In this document: positions 1-9,201 of the stretch, piece after piece
Position numbering within the stretch: the stretch's first letter is position 1
How the letters are laid out: each line of letters begins with the position of its first letter
Assembly (NCBI GenBank): GCA_002698985.1
Contig: PAAY01000035.1
Span: forward strand, 62,001-126,000
Reading direction: 5' to 3'
Origin: Saprospirales bacterium
Lineage (GTDB): Bacteria; Bacteroidota; Bacteroidia; Chitinophagales; Saprospiraceae
Length of the DNA stretch: 64,000 bases
The notes under the pieces: model-generated
Seen by the model: only the letters and a program-made list of their open reading frames with translations
The model's database searches: none
Told to the model about the DNA's origin: nothing
Made by a program: the position numbers and the translations under genes

Positions 1-1
1 C

Positions 2-262
2 AGCGAATTTGGCATCTCCGGCAAGCTGGAAAAATGGGACATCAAAGACCGCCTGCCCGAAATCACCGTGCCTACCCTCACCATTGGTGCCGCCCATGAC
101 ACCATGGACCCCAAACACATGGAATGGATGAGCACCCAGGTGAAAAACGGGCGTTACCTCCACTGCCCCAACGGCTCTCACCTCAGCATGTGGGACGACC
201 AGGAGACCTGGATGAATGGCGTCATCCAGTTCATCAAAGACGTTGACGAAGGAAAAATGTAA
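2..262 (+). CDS. Proline iminopeptidase-like alpha/beta hydrolase, C-terminal end (5' truncated by window)
   Basis: Only the last 86 or so codons are present; the reading frame is open to the window edge. The text includes IKDRLPEITVPTLTIGAAHD, followed by DTMDPKHMEWMS and PNGSHLSMWDD. This is the end of an alpha/beta hydrolase: the Asp of the catalytic triad lies in the AAHDTMDP segment and the His in NGSHLSMWDD. The spacing and wording match proline iminopeptidases (removal of N-terminal proline from peptides), which are cytoplasmic or periplasmic in Bacteroidota. The nucleophile serine and the N-terminus lie outside the window, so substrate assignment rests on similarity of the tail only. 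It is convergent with the symporter gene that follows and is separated from it by a strong hairpin. Confidence 0.75.
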   Translation, partial: SEFGISGKLEKWDIKDRLPEITVPTLTIGAAHDTMDPKHMEWMSTQVKNGRYLHCPNGSHLSMWDDQETWMNGVIQFIKDVDEGKM

Positions 263-283
263 GCTCGCCCTCCGGGCAATGAA

Positions 284-323
284 AAAGGCGAGGCACCACG
301 ACAGTGCCTCGCCTTTCTTTTTT
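284..323. terminator. Intrinsic terminator between convergent genes
   Basis: A 13-bp perfect stem (284-296 with 304-316, core aggcgaggcac / gtgcctcgcct) with a 7-base loop is followed by a run of T at 318-323 on the plus strand and preceded by a run of A. It can therefore end transcription of the peptidase gene and, on the other strand, of the symporter gene at 338-1948. Confidence 0.85.
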
Positions 324-337
324 CCTGGATTTGGCAA

Positions 338-1948
338 TCAGCCGGTGAAGTAGGTCAGAATGCCGATCACAATGGCGATGACCACCAGCGAGGCCGCAAT
401 ATCCACCCAGGTGTAGCTGGCCTTGTTGGCCGCTTTTTGCTCCGGCGTGAGCGAACCGAAAGTCAGTCCCACGATCTGTTCCTCGCTCGGCTTTTCCGTC
501 AGCAAGCTGACCGTGATACAGATGATCACGCTGATGACGAACAATAGGATACAGAAGTGAAGGAAGTTGATGGTGGCCCAGGTGTGCAGGATTCCGCTGA
601 GATCGTCCTTCATCAGTTCCAGAACCAGCCTCGACATTCCGAGGAAAAAGCCCCCGACGAGGGTGGCCATGGCCCCCTTGGCGTTGATGCGTTTCCAGAA
701 AATGCCCAAGAGGAAGGTGGCCGTAATGGGCGGTGCAATGTAGGATTGCACGCTTTGCAGGTATTCGTAAAGCACCCCGCTGATTCTTTGCATGACCGGA
801 ATCCAGGCAATGCCCAGAAAGACGATGATGACGGTGGCGATGCGGCCGATGTTGACCAGCCTGGCTTCGGGTGTTTTCGGGTAAAGTTTCTTGTAAACAT
901 CGATGGTGAACAAAGTGGAGCAGGAGTTGAACACCGAGGCCAGCGAACTCATCAGCGCTGCCAGCAATCCTGCAGCAACGAGTCCCCGCAATCCCGATGG
1001 CAGCACCTGCGTCATGATGGCTGCGAAGGCCTGGTCACTGCTCTCCACTTCCAGTTGCCCGGTTTTCGTCATTGCGTAAGCGATGATACCCGGCACCAGA
1101 AAGATGAAAACAGGAGACAGCTTGAGCAAGCCACCGAAGATGGCACCTCGTCTTCCTTCGGTAACGTTGCGGGCTGTGAGTACGCGCTGCACGATGTACT
1201 GATCCGTACACCAATACCAGATACCCACGATGCTGCCCCCGATCAGCAGGCCGGTCCAGGGGAATTCGGGATCTGTCATGGGGCGCCACATGTTGAAGTG
1301 TTCGCTGCCGGCCAATTCCCGGAGCTGACCCCAGCCGCCAATTTCGTGGAGGCCGATGAAGGTAACGGAAGCAGCTCCGATGATGAGGATCATTGCCTGG
1401 ATGGCTTCGGTATAGACCACGGCCCTCATTCCACCCAGCACGGTGTAAATACCAGTGAGCACCACCGTGATGAGTGCCCCCAGCCAAAAGTCGATGCCCA
1501 GCAAGGTGGTGATCACGATGCCACCGGCATAAACGGTGACGGAGATTTTGGTGAGCACATACCCCACCAGCGAAATGATGGAGAGGTACCAGCGGGCCTG
1601 GGAGTTGAAGCGCCGCTCCAGAAACTCCGGCATGGTAAACACGCCACTGCGTGCATAAAAGGGCAAAAACAGCCATCCCAGCAGCAGCACGATCCAGGCG
1701 TGGAGCTCAAAGTGGGCCATGGGCATGCCGCTTTTGAAGCCGGTGCCGGCCAGCCCCACCACGTGTTCAGAGCCGATGTTGGAAGCAAAGATGGAGGCAC
1801 CTACCACAAACCACCCCACATTGCGGCCGGCGAGGAAGTAATCGCTGGTGTCCTTTTGTTTGCGGGTGATGGCCCAGATGGCCACAGCAAACAGTGCGGT
1901 GAAATACACGCCAATGACGATCCAGTCCAGTGTCGTAAAGTTGGTCAT
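338..1948 (-). CDS. Sodium:solute symporter (SSS family, SGLT-like)
   Basis: A 536-residue integral membrane protein with about 14 hydrophobic segments, the usual size of the SSS family (LeuT fold). The N-terminal region has the family-typical DYFLAGRNVGWFVVGASIFA, then SNIGSEHVVGLAGTG, which resembles the substrate/sodium-binding helix of bacterial sodium/galactose carriers (vSGLT group). The middle contains WYWCTDQYIVQRVL, also typical of SGLT-like members. The likely role is sodium-driven uptake of a sugar or related solute across the inner membrane; the exact solute cannot be read from sequence. It starts with ATG at 1948. No operon partner is evident: a 184-base gap separates it from the ClC gene upstream. 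A -7-like element lies about 110 bases upstream. Confidence 0.88.
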   Translation of the reverse strand: MTNFTTLDWIVIGVYFTALFAVAIWAITRKQKDTSDYFLAGRNVGWFVVGASIFASNIGSEHVVGLAGTGFKSGMPMAHFELHAWIVLLLGWLFLPFYARSGVFTMPEFLERRFNSQARWYLSIISLVGYVLTKISVTVYAGGIVITTLLGIDFWLGALITVVLTGIYTVLGGMRAVVYTEAIQAMILIIGAASVTFIGLHEIGGWGQLRELAGSEHFNMWRPMTDPEFPWTGLLIGGSIVGIWYWCTDQYIVQRVLTARNVTEGRRGAIFGGLLKLSPVFIFLVPGIIAYAMTKTGQLEVESSDQAFAAIMTQVLPSGLRGLVAAGLLAALMSSLASVFNSCSTLFTIDVYKKLYPKTPEARLVNIGRIATVIIVFLGIAWIPVMQRISGVLYEYLQSVQSYIAPPITATFLLGIFWKRINAKGAMATLVGGFFLGMSRLVLELMKDDLSGILHTWATINFLHFCILLFVISVIICITVSLLTEKPSEEQIVGLTFGSLTPEQKAANKASYTWVDIAASLVVIAIVIGILTYFTG

Positions 1949-2056
1949 AGTTCAGCTGTTTGAAAGGTACGGATGTGGAGAGGCCAGCACGGAAAGCAGA
2001 CGGAGCCTCTGTCATTCTCCGGTGTACAAATGCTGGTTTTGCGGAAAGGGCCGGGG

Positions 2057-2064
2057 CGAAGATA
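2057..2064 (-). promoter_or_regulatory. Possible -7 promoter element (TATCTTCG) for the symporter gene
   Basis: On the minus strand TATCTTCG followed by CCCC occurs 109 bases before the symporter start. The same octamer occurs before the cytochrome gene (17094-17101) and before the small lipoprotein (18483-18490). It fits the Bacteroidota -7 consensus TAnnTTTG except for one base. No clear -33 TTG was found at the right spacing, so this is tentative. Confidence 0.35.
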
Positions 2065-2131
2065 ATTTCTTGAAGGAAAGATTCCTTAAAACTGTGCGAT
2101 CAATCACAGATTGCGACGAAAAAAGAAAGGG

Positions 2132-3937
2132 TCAGGCATCCTCACTGACTTCTCGAAGCAGCTCGCGGTATTTTTCGAAGATGGAAGATTTTGAGACGAA
2201 GCCGAGGTATTTGCCATCTTTATCAACAACGGGCAGGTTCCAGGCCTGGGTCCGTTCAAACTCATCCATCACTTTTTCCATCGGGCTGTGGATGGACAGG
2301 ATGGCCGGTGGGTCGTACATTAGATCTCTCACTTTAACCTGGTTGTACATCTCCGGTTTGAACATGATGTCCCGAACATCATCAAGGGTCAAGATGCCCA
2401 CAAGCCGGCCCTTGTCGTCAACAATGGGAAAGAGGTTTCTGCGGCATTGGGAGATTACTCTGATCAACTCTCCAAGCAGCTCATCAGGGTGAACCTTGCT
2501 GAAGTTGTTTTCCAACAGCTCGTACAAATCCATGTGTTTAAGAACTTGCCTGTCTTTTTCGTGGCTGGGTACCCATAAGCCTTTCAAATACAACTGTTTG
2601 GTAAAAAAGGAATGCGGTTCAAAGTAATGCGAAACGAAATAGGAAGTGGCTGACACCAGCATGAGCGGCACAAAAAGCAAATACCCACCGGTGATCTCTG
2701 CAATGAGGAAAATGCTGGTCAGTGGAATCTTCAACAAGCCGCTGAGTACACCCCCCATTCCGACGGCAACAAAGTCCTGAGTGTGGAGTTCAGCAATACC
2801 CAGCAGGTTTACAATATAAGCGAGCAAAAAGCCCAGTACAGCGCCTGAGAACATGGCAGGGGCAAAAACTCCACCGTTGCCTCCCATGCCCAGGGTGGCT
2901 GCAGTGGCGATGCTTTTCATGAACAGCAGAAGCACCATAAAAGCTAAAAACACCCAGGTGCTATCCGACCATTGGTAAAAAATGCTGTGGTTGGTCAATT
3001 CCGGGTAAGAGCCCTGCAAGAGTAGGTTGACCGTATCGTAGCCCTCACCAAAGAGCGGTGGGAACAGAAAAATCAATCCACCGAGTAACAGGCTGCCAAT
3101 AAGGGTTTTGTAGCGCTGCTTTTTCCAATCACTGAAAAACTTCTGAATCCTGAAAATACTGCGCATCATGAAGGTGGACAACAAACCTGAACCCACACCC
3201 AGCAAAATGAAATAAGGTATGCTTTCCGCTTCCCAGCCGGTTGTCGGCAAGTAAAAGAGTTGTTCGTAATACAGTACCCTGGCCAGCACCGCACCCGTTG
3301 CCGAAGCAATGAGCAGAGGGATAAAAGAGTACAACGCCGTTCCTGTAAGCACTGCTTCAAAAGCGAACAAAACCCCCGCTACAGGGCTGTTGAAAATGGC
3401 CGCCATGCTGCCCGCAATGCCACAACCGAGGTAAAGTGTCTGACGGCGATGAACGGCATGCAGTGAGGAAGCAACATTGGAACCTATTGCCGAGCCGGTA
3501 CGCATCAGTGGCGCCTCCAAACCCACAGACCCACCAAACCCCACCGTCAGTGAACTGCTGATGATGTGAGCATAGGTCTCGTATTTCGGGATGCGGAAAC
3601 GCCGTTTTGAAATGGTCTTGATCAATCCGACAATCCCCACCTCCATCGGTTTTCTCAAAACATAACGGATGTAGAACACCCCTAATAAAATGCCGATTGT
3701 GGGAAAGAATACAAACCAGATGTTCCAGTGTGAAGGGTCATTGCCGTAAATCCAGTTGCGAAGACTTACAACTATGTACTTCAACACAACGGCTGCCAGG
3801 CCCGACAGCAAACCGATGATAATGGCAACAATGATCTGGTAGTTCCTTTCGGAGGTATGCGTGGCCAACCAGTGGACTTTTCGTTTCCAAAAAGCCTTTA
3901 CAAGACGAAGGGAGCCGTTTTTGGCTTCTGAATTCAT
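2132..3937 (-). CDS. ClC-family chloride channel or antiporter with C-terminal CBS pair
   Basis: A 601-residue protein counting from ATG 3937 (MNSEAKNGS); the open frame reaches 4030 but that extension has no membrane character. The first 430 residues form a ClC channel: GGSVGLEAPLMRTGSAIG corresponds to the GxEGP selectivity motif (here GLEAP, keeping the gating glutamate), and MGGNGGVFAPAMFSGA is the GxFxP motif. The last 130 residues contain two CBS repeats (one around FPIVDDKGRLVGILTLDDV, one around LPVVDKDGKYLGFVSKSSI), which usually bind adenine nucleotides and gate the channel. The likely role is anion transport or Cl-/H+ exchange in the inner membrane. It is a monocistronic gene, reading away from the glycosyltransferase terminator. 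Confidence 0.9.
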   Translation of the reverse strand: MNSEAKNGSLRLVKAFWKRKVHWLATHTSERNYQIIVAIIIGLLSGLAAVVLKYIVVSLRNWIYGNDPSHWNIWFVFFPTIGILLGVFYIRYVLRKPMEVGIVGLIKTISKRRFRIPKYETYAHIISSSLTVGFGGSVGLEAPLMRTGSAIGSNVASSLHAVHRRQTLYLGCGIAGSMAAIFNSPVAGVLFAFEAVLTGTALYSFIPLLIASATGAVLARVLYYEQLFYLPTTGWEAESIPYFILLGVGSGLLSTFMMRSIFRIQKFFSDWKKQRYKTLIGSLLLGGLIFLFPPLFGEGYDTVNLLLQGSYPELTNHSIFYQWSDSTWVFLAFMVLLLFMKSIATAATLGMGGNGGVFAPAMFSGAVLGFLLAYIVNLLGIAELHTQDFVAVGMGGVLSGLLKIPLTSIFLIAEITGGYLLFVPLMLVSATSYFVSHYFEPHSFFTKQLYLKGLWVPSHEKDRQVLKHMDLYELLENNFSKVHPDELLGELIRVISQCRRNLFPIVDDKGRLVGILTLDDVRDIMFKPEMYNQVKVRDLMYDPPAILSIHSPMEKVMDEFERTQAWNLPVVDKDGKYLGFVSKSSIFEKYRELLREVSEDA

Positions 3938-4071
3938 TGTGAAATGGCTGTATCGATTGGCCAGACAACTGGCCTGCAAATGTAAACATCCGGCCTCAAG
4001 ACGGATTGTGACTTTTGTTTCAGGTCGCAAAACACCCTACTCTCTCAAAAACCCAAAAACCCTCATAAACC

Positions 4072-4099
4072 AAAAAGGGCACTGCCCCTCACAGTGCCC
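4072..4099 (-). terminator. Intrinsic terminator of the glycosyltransferase/YaiO operon
   Basis: On the minus strand, an 8-bp stem (gggcactg / cagtgccc, 4077-4084 with 4092-4099) with a 7-base loop runs into five T (4072-4076). It lies about 95 bases past the stop of the glycosyltransferase gene. Confidence 0.7.
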
Positions 4100-4193
4100 C
4101 TGCTTCCCCATAGTACATTTCCGTATCCCGGCATCAGGGAAGCAAACTCCAAAATCTATCCGTCTGCATTAGAGATTTCTCATTGGTTCCTCA

Positions 4194-6071
4194 TTAGAAG
4201 TGGAAGCCATAGCCGAAAAAGACCGTCTGCATGCCCACCATGCTCAGGCTGGCCAGCCCCACTCCCAGCAGGATCAGTGCAAAGGGCAGGTACACGAGCA
4301 CCCGCATTGCCTTGGCGTCCCATCCCAGGTAGTGCATGACCGGCAGCAGCACAAAGGCCAGGCACAATCCGAAAAATGAAATTTGGAACATGTACAAACA
4401 GGCCACGGCAAAGACCAGCCCGGTGAGCACTTCGAAAGCCTGCACGGGCAGCGTGTCCGGATGGCTTTTGTGGATGAGGTTTTCCCAGCCTTTTTTCAGC
4501 TTCGCAAAAAAGCTGCTGGCACCGGCCGTGTCAGTATGCTCCTTTTGCTGCTTATCACCGGTAACCAGAAAGATGGCCTTGCCGGAAATGAGGTAGGCCA
4601 AAACACCGATGGACGATAGAGGACCCAGGGCAGCATAAAGCGCCGTGCTGTGCGCCAGAAAACGGAACAGCTTCAACGGCTTCAGTGCCATTGCAAGGAT
4701 GAAACACAACACGGGGGCAAAAAAGGTCAGCATGGTGATTGCAAAGAAATCCGGCGAATAAATATTCATGAATGCCTCGTGCAGAACCATCACCGGAAAG
4801 GTGAGCGCCGTGCCACCCATCTCCACCGTCATAATCTGGCTTTTTCCGAAGAAATACGGCAAGATCAGGTTGGCATTGACCATGAACAAGAAATAAAGCA
4901 AGGTCAGTGGCAGGTTTAGCGTCGGAAAGAGGATGTCCAGTTTCTCGGCCCAGGTGATGTTTTTAGCCCGCAGCAGCCAGGCCATCTTTTTCTTCAGAAA
5001 CTCGCTGGTGCCCCGGGTCCACTTCATGTGGCGGATCCGGAAGGCCCGAACGGTGTCGGGAAAATCTTCGTAACAAACCACGCTTTCCACGAAGCGCCCT
5101 CTGTATCCCAGTTCTCGGGCCTCGATGGCAAAACCCAGGTCCTCGCTCACGATGTCCGGAAAGCCGCCGATTTTCTGCCATACGTCACGGCGCAAGACCG
5201 CACCATGCCCCAGGAACATAACAAAGCCAAAGTCATTGCGCAGCGGCTGGTACCACTTCCAATGGATGTCGATACCGGGTCCCAGGTCTTTGCTGAGTTT
5301 TGATTTCATGTTCGGGTTGGCCCTGTGGTTGGCCTGTACGAAACCCACCTTGGGGTCGGCCTCCATCACCGGCACCAGCTTGCTCAGAAAATCGGGTGGC
5401 AGGATCTCATCCGCATCGGCAATGGCGAAGTAAGGTTCCTTTACCACCCGCTCCAGAGCATGATTGAGGTTTCCGGCTTTAAAAGCTTTGCGGTCGGGGC
5501 GGCGCACCACCACCACCTTGTCAGGGAATTGCGCAGCGAAGTCATCGACAACCTTTTTGCACTCATCACGGGTGCTGTCATCGAGGATGTAAACCGTGTA
5601 ATTGGGATAATCCTGCTGGACGCAAGACAAGACGCTTTCTTCGAGAAAGTCATTGTAAGTGGTGTACAAAACCGCCACAGCGGGGTATTCGAGCAGATCA
5701 CTTTTGGTAAGGGCGTTTTCCGGCTTTGGCATGAACCAGCGGTGAATGAGGGCAAAAACCACCACCCCTACGTTGTAAAAGCCATACAGCCAGGCAAAGT
5801 CAATGAAAAGAATGAAGCTGAACAGCGCCACCCAACTGGGGGTGCTGTAGGCCGCATCCAACAGGGTCCAAAGCCGGGGCTGAAACCACCAGAGCGACAA
5901 TGCCCAGGCAACGAAAATGCTCACGTACAGCCAGGGTTTGGGGTCGTAAGAGAGCTCGCCTTTTTTGCTTTTTTCTGAAATACCGGTTCCGGGTAAAGCA
6001 ATGGTTCTTTCGAGGGCAATATCCACCCCTCCTTTCACCTGTAGCACAGGCGATTCTTTTGGTAAACGCAT
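4194..6071 (-). CDS. Family 2 membrane glycosyltransferase (cellulose synthase-like)
   Basis: A 625-residue protein from ATG 6071 (MRLPKESPVL). Two membrane segments precede a cytoplasmic GT2 domain with the acidic motifs DDSTRDE and IADADEILPP, then SEDLGFAIEARELGYRG (the ED of the acceptor site) and RIRHMKWTRGTSEF, equivalent to the Q-x-x-R-W motif of processive synthases. At least six further membrane helices follow. The expected activity is polymerisation or addition of hexose/hexosamine units to an exopolysaccharide or glycolipid at the inner membrane. The next gene upstream in the operon (81-base gap) encodes a TPR plus outer-membrane barrel protein, an arrangement like polysaccharide synthase with its export partner. 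No PilZ domain was recognised at the C-terminus. The sugar and linkage cannot be read from sequence. Confidence 0.85.
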   Translation of the reverse strand: MRLPKESPVLQVKGGVDIALERTIALPGTGISEKSKKGELSYDPKPWLYVSIFVAWALSLWWFQPRLWTLLDAAYSTPSWVALFSFILFIDFAWLYGFYNVGVVVFALIHRWFMPKPENALTKSDLLEYPAVAVLYTTYNDFLEESVLSCVQQDYPNYTVYILDDSTRDECKKVVDDFAAQFPDKVVVVRRPDRKAFKAGNLNHALERVVKEPYFAIADADEILPPDFLSKLVPVMEADPKVGFVQANHRANPNMKSKLSKDLGPGIDIHWKWYQPLRNDFGFVMFLGHGAVLRRDVWQKIGGFPDIVSEDLGFAIEARELGYRGRFVESVVCYEDFPDTVRAFRIRHMKWTRGTSEFLKKKMAWLLRAKNITWAEKLDILFPTLNLPLTLLYFLFMVNANLILPYFFGKSQIMTVEMGGTALTFPVMVLHEAFMNIYSPDFFAITMLTFFAPVLCFILAMALKPLKLFRFLAHSTALYAALGPLSSIGVLAYLISGKAIFLVTGDKQQKEHTDTAGASSFFAKLKKGWENLIHKSHPDTLPVQAFEVLTGLVFAVACLYMFQISFFGLCLAFVLLPVMHYLGWDAKAMRVLVYLPFALILLGVGLASLSMVGMQTVFFGYGFHF

Positions 6072-6152
6072 AGTTTTTTCGATTTTTTTGAGTGTAAACT
6101 TTGCCGGCCTACTCCGGCCGGTCCATTTCACAGGGATGTGATATTGGATAGG

Positions 6153-7529
6153 TTATTCTTCCAGTCGGATCTTGATGCCAGCGGCCAGAACGGTGCTCGT
6201 GTTGAAGACGCCGCGTTCGTGGTTGACCACCAACAGGCCCCAAAACCTTTCTGAGACGGGCAGTACGCCCATGAGGTAAGCCCCAATGATTTTGCGGTTC
6301 ATACCCGGCAGCAACTCAGCCTGAAAGTTGTGGTTCCCGTAAAATCCGCCTGCTGAAACCTCATAGCCCTTCGGCAAACGGAGCTTCGAGGCCAGTAAGA
6401 AGCGGTGCTGCCCTACCCCATCTGTTGCATTGCGGGAATAGTACCAGGTGGGTTCCAGGGAAAAGCGCTTGCCAACAGGGATGTACACACCCGTAGAAGT
6501 CAGCCATTCGTTGCCCTTTTCCAGTGTGGTGAACCCACCTACTTTCAGGCTGTAGCCCCGTGGCAGGAAAATGACCTGCTCCACTTTGAGCATGTTTTGC
6601 AATGAGCGGCCGGGCAAACTCCGCAGGCCGTACTCCAGGCGGGTTGCCAGCTTTGGTGACCACACAGCAAAGGCACCCGCCCAGCCGGAAGCAGCCCTTG
6701 TTTTTTGCCGAAGAAAATCAATGTTATCCTGGGAAAGGGAGTTGTCGTAGCGCCCGTAGAATGTCCAGCGCTCGTCGTAATGAAAGCTGAGCTGAGCCAT
6801 CCGCAGGCCGAGGCGTTGCTCCTCATCAACATTTGAGAAGCCACCGATGAGGTCAATTTCGACGCCGGCTTTTTCGGTGCTGATTCTGCCGGCCAGGTCC
6901 CGGGCTTCTGCATTGCCAGGGTCCAGTTTGAGGGCTTTGTCCAGGGCCTTGCGGGCCTGGTAATTCTGCGCCAGCATGGCATAACTCCTGGCCAGCCCGA
7001 GGTAGTGGTCGGCTTTGTCCGGATAGGTCTTCGTCAGAATTTTGTAATGGTGCAAGGCCGCAGCCCCGTTGTTGGCCTTCAGGTAGGCAACGCCCAGGCC
7101 GGTCAGGGCCTCTTCATTTTTTGGGTCGCTTCGCAAAACGGTGCTAAAAGGATAAATGGCCTTGCTCAGCTCGCCGTTCCAAGCATAGGCATAACCCAGG
7201 CCGATGAGGGCCTCTTTGTTTCCCGGATGGATGGTCAGGATCGTCCGGAATTGCTGCTGAGCAAGTTCAAATTTTTGAGCCCAGGCGTTGTTATGGGCTT
7301 GCAGCAACTGTGCAGGAAGGAAATCCGGATGCTGTTCCAGCAGTTGCTGAAGCTGTGCATCGGCTTGCCCGTGCTGCCCGGTGGTGGCCATCTGACGGAT
7401 GGACTCCAACTCCTGGTATTGGGCAGCGAGTTCGTTGCCGGAGGCGAAGAAAAAAAGAATGATGAGGAACTTTAAGAATGGACTTGTCCTGAAAATCCCC
7501 TGTACTTCGAGCGATGAGCATCGCAGCAT
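6153..7529 (-). CDS. TPR-containing YaiO-type outer-membrane beta-barrel protein
   Basis: A 458-residue secreted protein. The N-terminus has a hydrophobic signal segment ending near NELAAQ. Residues about 40-210 are repeated TPR units (for example ALIGLGYAYAWNGELSKAIY, then EALTGLGVAYLKANNGAAAL and DHYLGLARSYAMLAQNYQAR). The remaining half has alternating aromatic strands (YDERWTFYGRYD, GYSLKVGGFTTLEKG, WGLLVVNHERG) and ends in a short strand typical of barrels. This layout matches YaiO/PgaA-like exporters that bind polysaccharide in the periplasm and pass it through the outer membrane. It is the first gene of a two-gene operon with the membrane glycosyltransferase, so a joint role in making and exporting a surface polysaccharide is likely (inference). 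Confidence 0.8.
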   Translation of the reverse strand: MLRCSSLEVQGIFRTSPFLKFLIILFFFASGNELAAQYQELESIRQMATTGQHGQADAQLQQLLEQHPDFLPAQLLQAHNNAWAQKFELAQQQFRTILTIHPGNKEALIGLGYAYAWNGELSKAIYPFSTVLRSDPKNEEALTGLGVAYLKANNGAAALHHYKILTKTYPDKADHYLGLARSYAMLAQNYQARKALDKALKLDPGNAEARDLAGRISTEKAGVEIDLIGGFSNVDEEQRLGLRMAQLSFHYDERWTFYGRYDNSLSQDNIDFLRQKTRAASGWAGAFAVWSPKLATRLEYGLRSLPGRSLQNMLKVEQVIFLPRGYSLKVGGFTTLEKGNEWLTSTGVYIPVGKRFSLEPTWYYSRNATDGVGQHRFLLASKLRLPKGYEVSAGGFYGNHNFQAELLPGMNRKIIGAYLMGVLPVSERFWGLLVVNHERGVFNTSTVLAAGIKIRLEE

Positions 7530-7590
7530 GTTTGATTGGATTTAATGTGTTTGTTACTACGTCGTACAGGGGTGTACATGACTTATGGGG

Positions 7591-7623
7591 CAAATGTACT
7601 TGTAGCTACATCCGTATATCAAA
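7591..7623 (-). promoter_or_regulatory. Bacteroidota-type promoter for the YaiO/glycosyltransferase operon
   Basis: On the minus strand TTTG (7620-7623) is followed after 21 bases by TACATTTG (7591-7598), an exact match to the -33 TTTG / -7 TAnnTTTG consensus used by the Bacteroidota primary sigma factor. The start codon at 7529 lies about 60 bases downstream. The gap 7530-7871 holds this and no other gene that I can support. Confidence 0.7.
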
Positions 7624-7871
7624 CCCGTGACACTGAACGAGGAAACAGTCCTGCCGAACCGGGATATTGAATGCGACCAAACTTTTCATGGAATTTCGCC
7701 GAAGGTGCACTCTGCATGGTGTTTGCTGCGTTACAGCCATTGTTCCCGATATTTTTTCGTCGCAATGAGGGGGTAAATCCCATTTCTACCCATCTTATTG
7801 TTGACCTCCCCACCCTCACACACTACGGACACCTGATTCCCGCTTACCTCATCACAGCAAAAATTTGTGTT

Positions 7872-8858
7872 ATGAAGCAATTTGTCTCCTTTTCCGTATT
7901 GGTTGTCCTGCTGTTCACCGTGGCGCTTTCGAGCTGTAAAAAAGACCAGGACGTGGCTCCCGCCAACCTCGATAATTTTTACCGTCTCAAATCATTTGAA
8001 GTAGGAGTGGTGCCCGAACAACGCACCGTTCAGGTTCTCTTCCAGGTTACTGATTACTACCGCAAAGGCGTTTCCACCCTGCTGGCCGATGACTTTATCG
8101 TCAGTGAAAACAATGGCCGCATCGACACGGAAGCCGATATCCGGCTGGGTCAAAGCTCCATCCCATTTACTTTGAAAAATGTGCTGCTGCTGGATATCTC
8201 CCGGAGCGTGGAGGGCTTCATCCCGCAGATCAAAGCCGCCGCCAAGGCCCTCGTCGAAAACAAACTGCCCAACCAGGAAATTGCCATCTACACCTTTGAC
8301 GCAGAGGTGGAGGTTTTGCAGGCTTTCACCACCGACAAAACGGCCCTGCTCAACGCACTTGACCAACTGCCCACCACGGCCCTGGTCAACTCAACCAACC
8401 TGTACGGAGCCGTAAAAGAAGTAGCCGATCTTTGGGAAGATAACTACACCATCGACGGCATCGTGGACGGCAGCCTCATCATCTTTACCGACGGCCGGCA
8501 CAATGCCTCGCAGGTGCTCACCCTCAACGACGCCAAACAAGCCACCGCCGACAAAAAGGTTTTCGTGGCAGCCCTGGAAAGCCCCGACCTGGACGAAGCC
8601 GCCCTCAAACAACTGGCCGTGGAAAGCGACCGCTATTTCAAAGCCAGCGATGTGAACGGTCTGGAGCAGATGTTCCTCAACATCCAGGATGACATTCAAA
8701 GGGCCGCCAACAGCATTTACTTCCTGTACTACCAAAGCCCCATCTCTGACCCCACCCCTTACATCAACAAGCTCACCATTGAAGTGAAAGACAACTTCAA
8801 CAATGGCAGCGACCGCATGATCACTGAAACTTTCAACAGCGAAGGGTTTGGAAATTGA
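7872..8858 (+). CDS. Lipoprotein with von Willebrand factor A domain
   Basis: A 328-residue protein from ATG 7872; the frame is open upstream to 7671 but only this start gives a proper lipoprotein signal (MKQFVSFSVLVVLLFTVALS then SCKKDQD, lipobox LSSC). Residues about 100-300 form a vWA domain: LLLDISRSVEG supplies the DxSxS metal-binding motif, TNLYGAVKEVADLW the conserved Thr, and SLIIFTDGRHNASQVL the third MIDAS Asp. It probably sits in a membrane facing the periplasm or surface and binds protein or other ligand through a divalent metal. Partners are unknown; it is a lone gene, followed by a long repeat-rich gap. Confidence 0.85.
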   Translation: MKQFVSFSVLVVLLFTVALSSCKKDQDVAPANLDNFYRLKSFEVGVVPEQRTVQVLFQVTDYYRKGVSTLLADDFIVSENNGRIDTEADIRLGQSSIPFTLKNVLLLDISRSVEGFIPQIKAAAKALVENKLPNQEIAIYTFDAEVEVLQAFTTDKTALLNALDQLPTTALVNSTNLYGAVKEVADLWEDNYTIDGIVDGSLIIFTDGRHNASQVLTLNDAKQATADKKVFVAALESPDLDEAALKQLAVESDRYFKASDVNGLEQMFLNIQDDIQRAANSIYFLYYQSPISDPTPYINKLTIEVKDNFNNGSDRMITETFNSEGFGN

Positions 8859-8962
8859 GCTTGAGATCCAGCTTCTGTCTTATTTGTTGAGAGGGGTTGA
8901 TCCCGGCATTCGCCGGGAGGTTGAGAGGGGTTTAGAGAGGTTGCGCTCGAGGGCATCTAAAC

Positions 8963-9000
8963 CCCTGTCTGCTGCCCTGTCTGCTGCCAGGCAGGCAGGG
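8963..9000. repeat. Short direct repeat and inverted repeat
   Basis: CCCTGTCTGCTG occurs twice head to tail (8963-8974 and 8975-8986), and the second copy runs into ggcaggcaggg, so 8975-9000 can also fold as a hairpin with ccctg/caggg ends. It abuts the 10-bp tandem array. Confidence 0.7.
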
Positions 9001-9076
9001 ATTATGGAGGATTATGGAGGATTATAGAGGATTATAGAGGATTATAGAGGATTATAGAGGATTATGGAGGATTATG
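9001..9076. repeat. 10-bp tandem repeat, seven copies plus a partial
   Basis: The unit attatRgagg is repeated seven times without a break from 9001 to 9070, then attatg follows. Copies 1, 2 and 7 have G and copies 3-6 have A at the variable position. There are no spacers, so it is not a CRISPR array. It lies between the vWA gene and the convergent CBS gene and codes for nothing. Confidence 0.95.
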
Positions 9077-9201
9077 CGTTTCCGTACTTCTCCTGATGCC
9101 GATTGTTTTCGGCATTGGCCCGGGGCTTCAGTTCTTTAGTTCCTGAGTCCCCTGCAAAAAGTGTTTTCCTCGTCGAAAAATGTGACTCTTTCTATACAAA
9201 A

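Noticed and set aside
557-1963. A 468-codon open frame on the plus strand opposite the symporter gene
   Set aside because: It is antisense to a clear SSS symporter and has low-complexity, His/Gly/Asp-rich content with no domain. Long antisense frames are expected in this GC-richer DNA.
9001-9076. Tandem array considered as a CRISPR
   Set aside because: The units are 10 bases, contiguous and without spacers; there is no cas gene.
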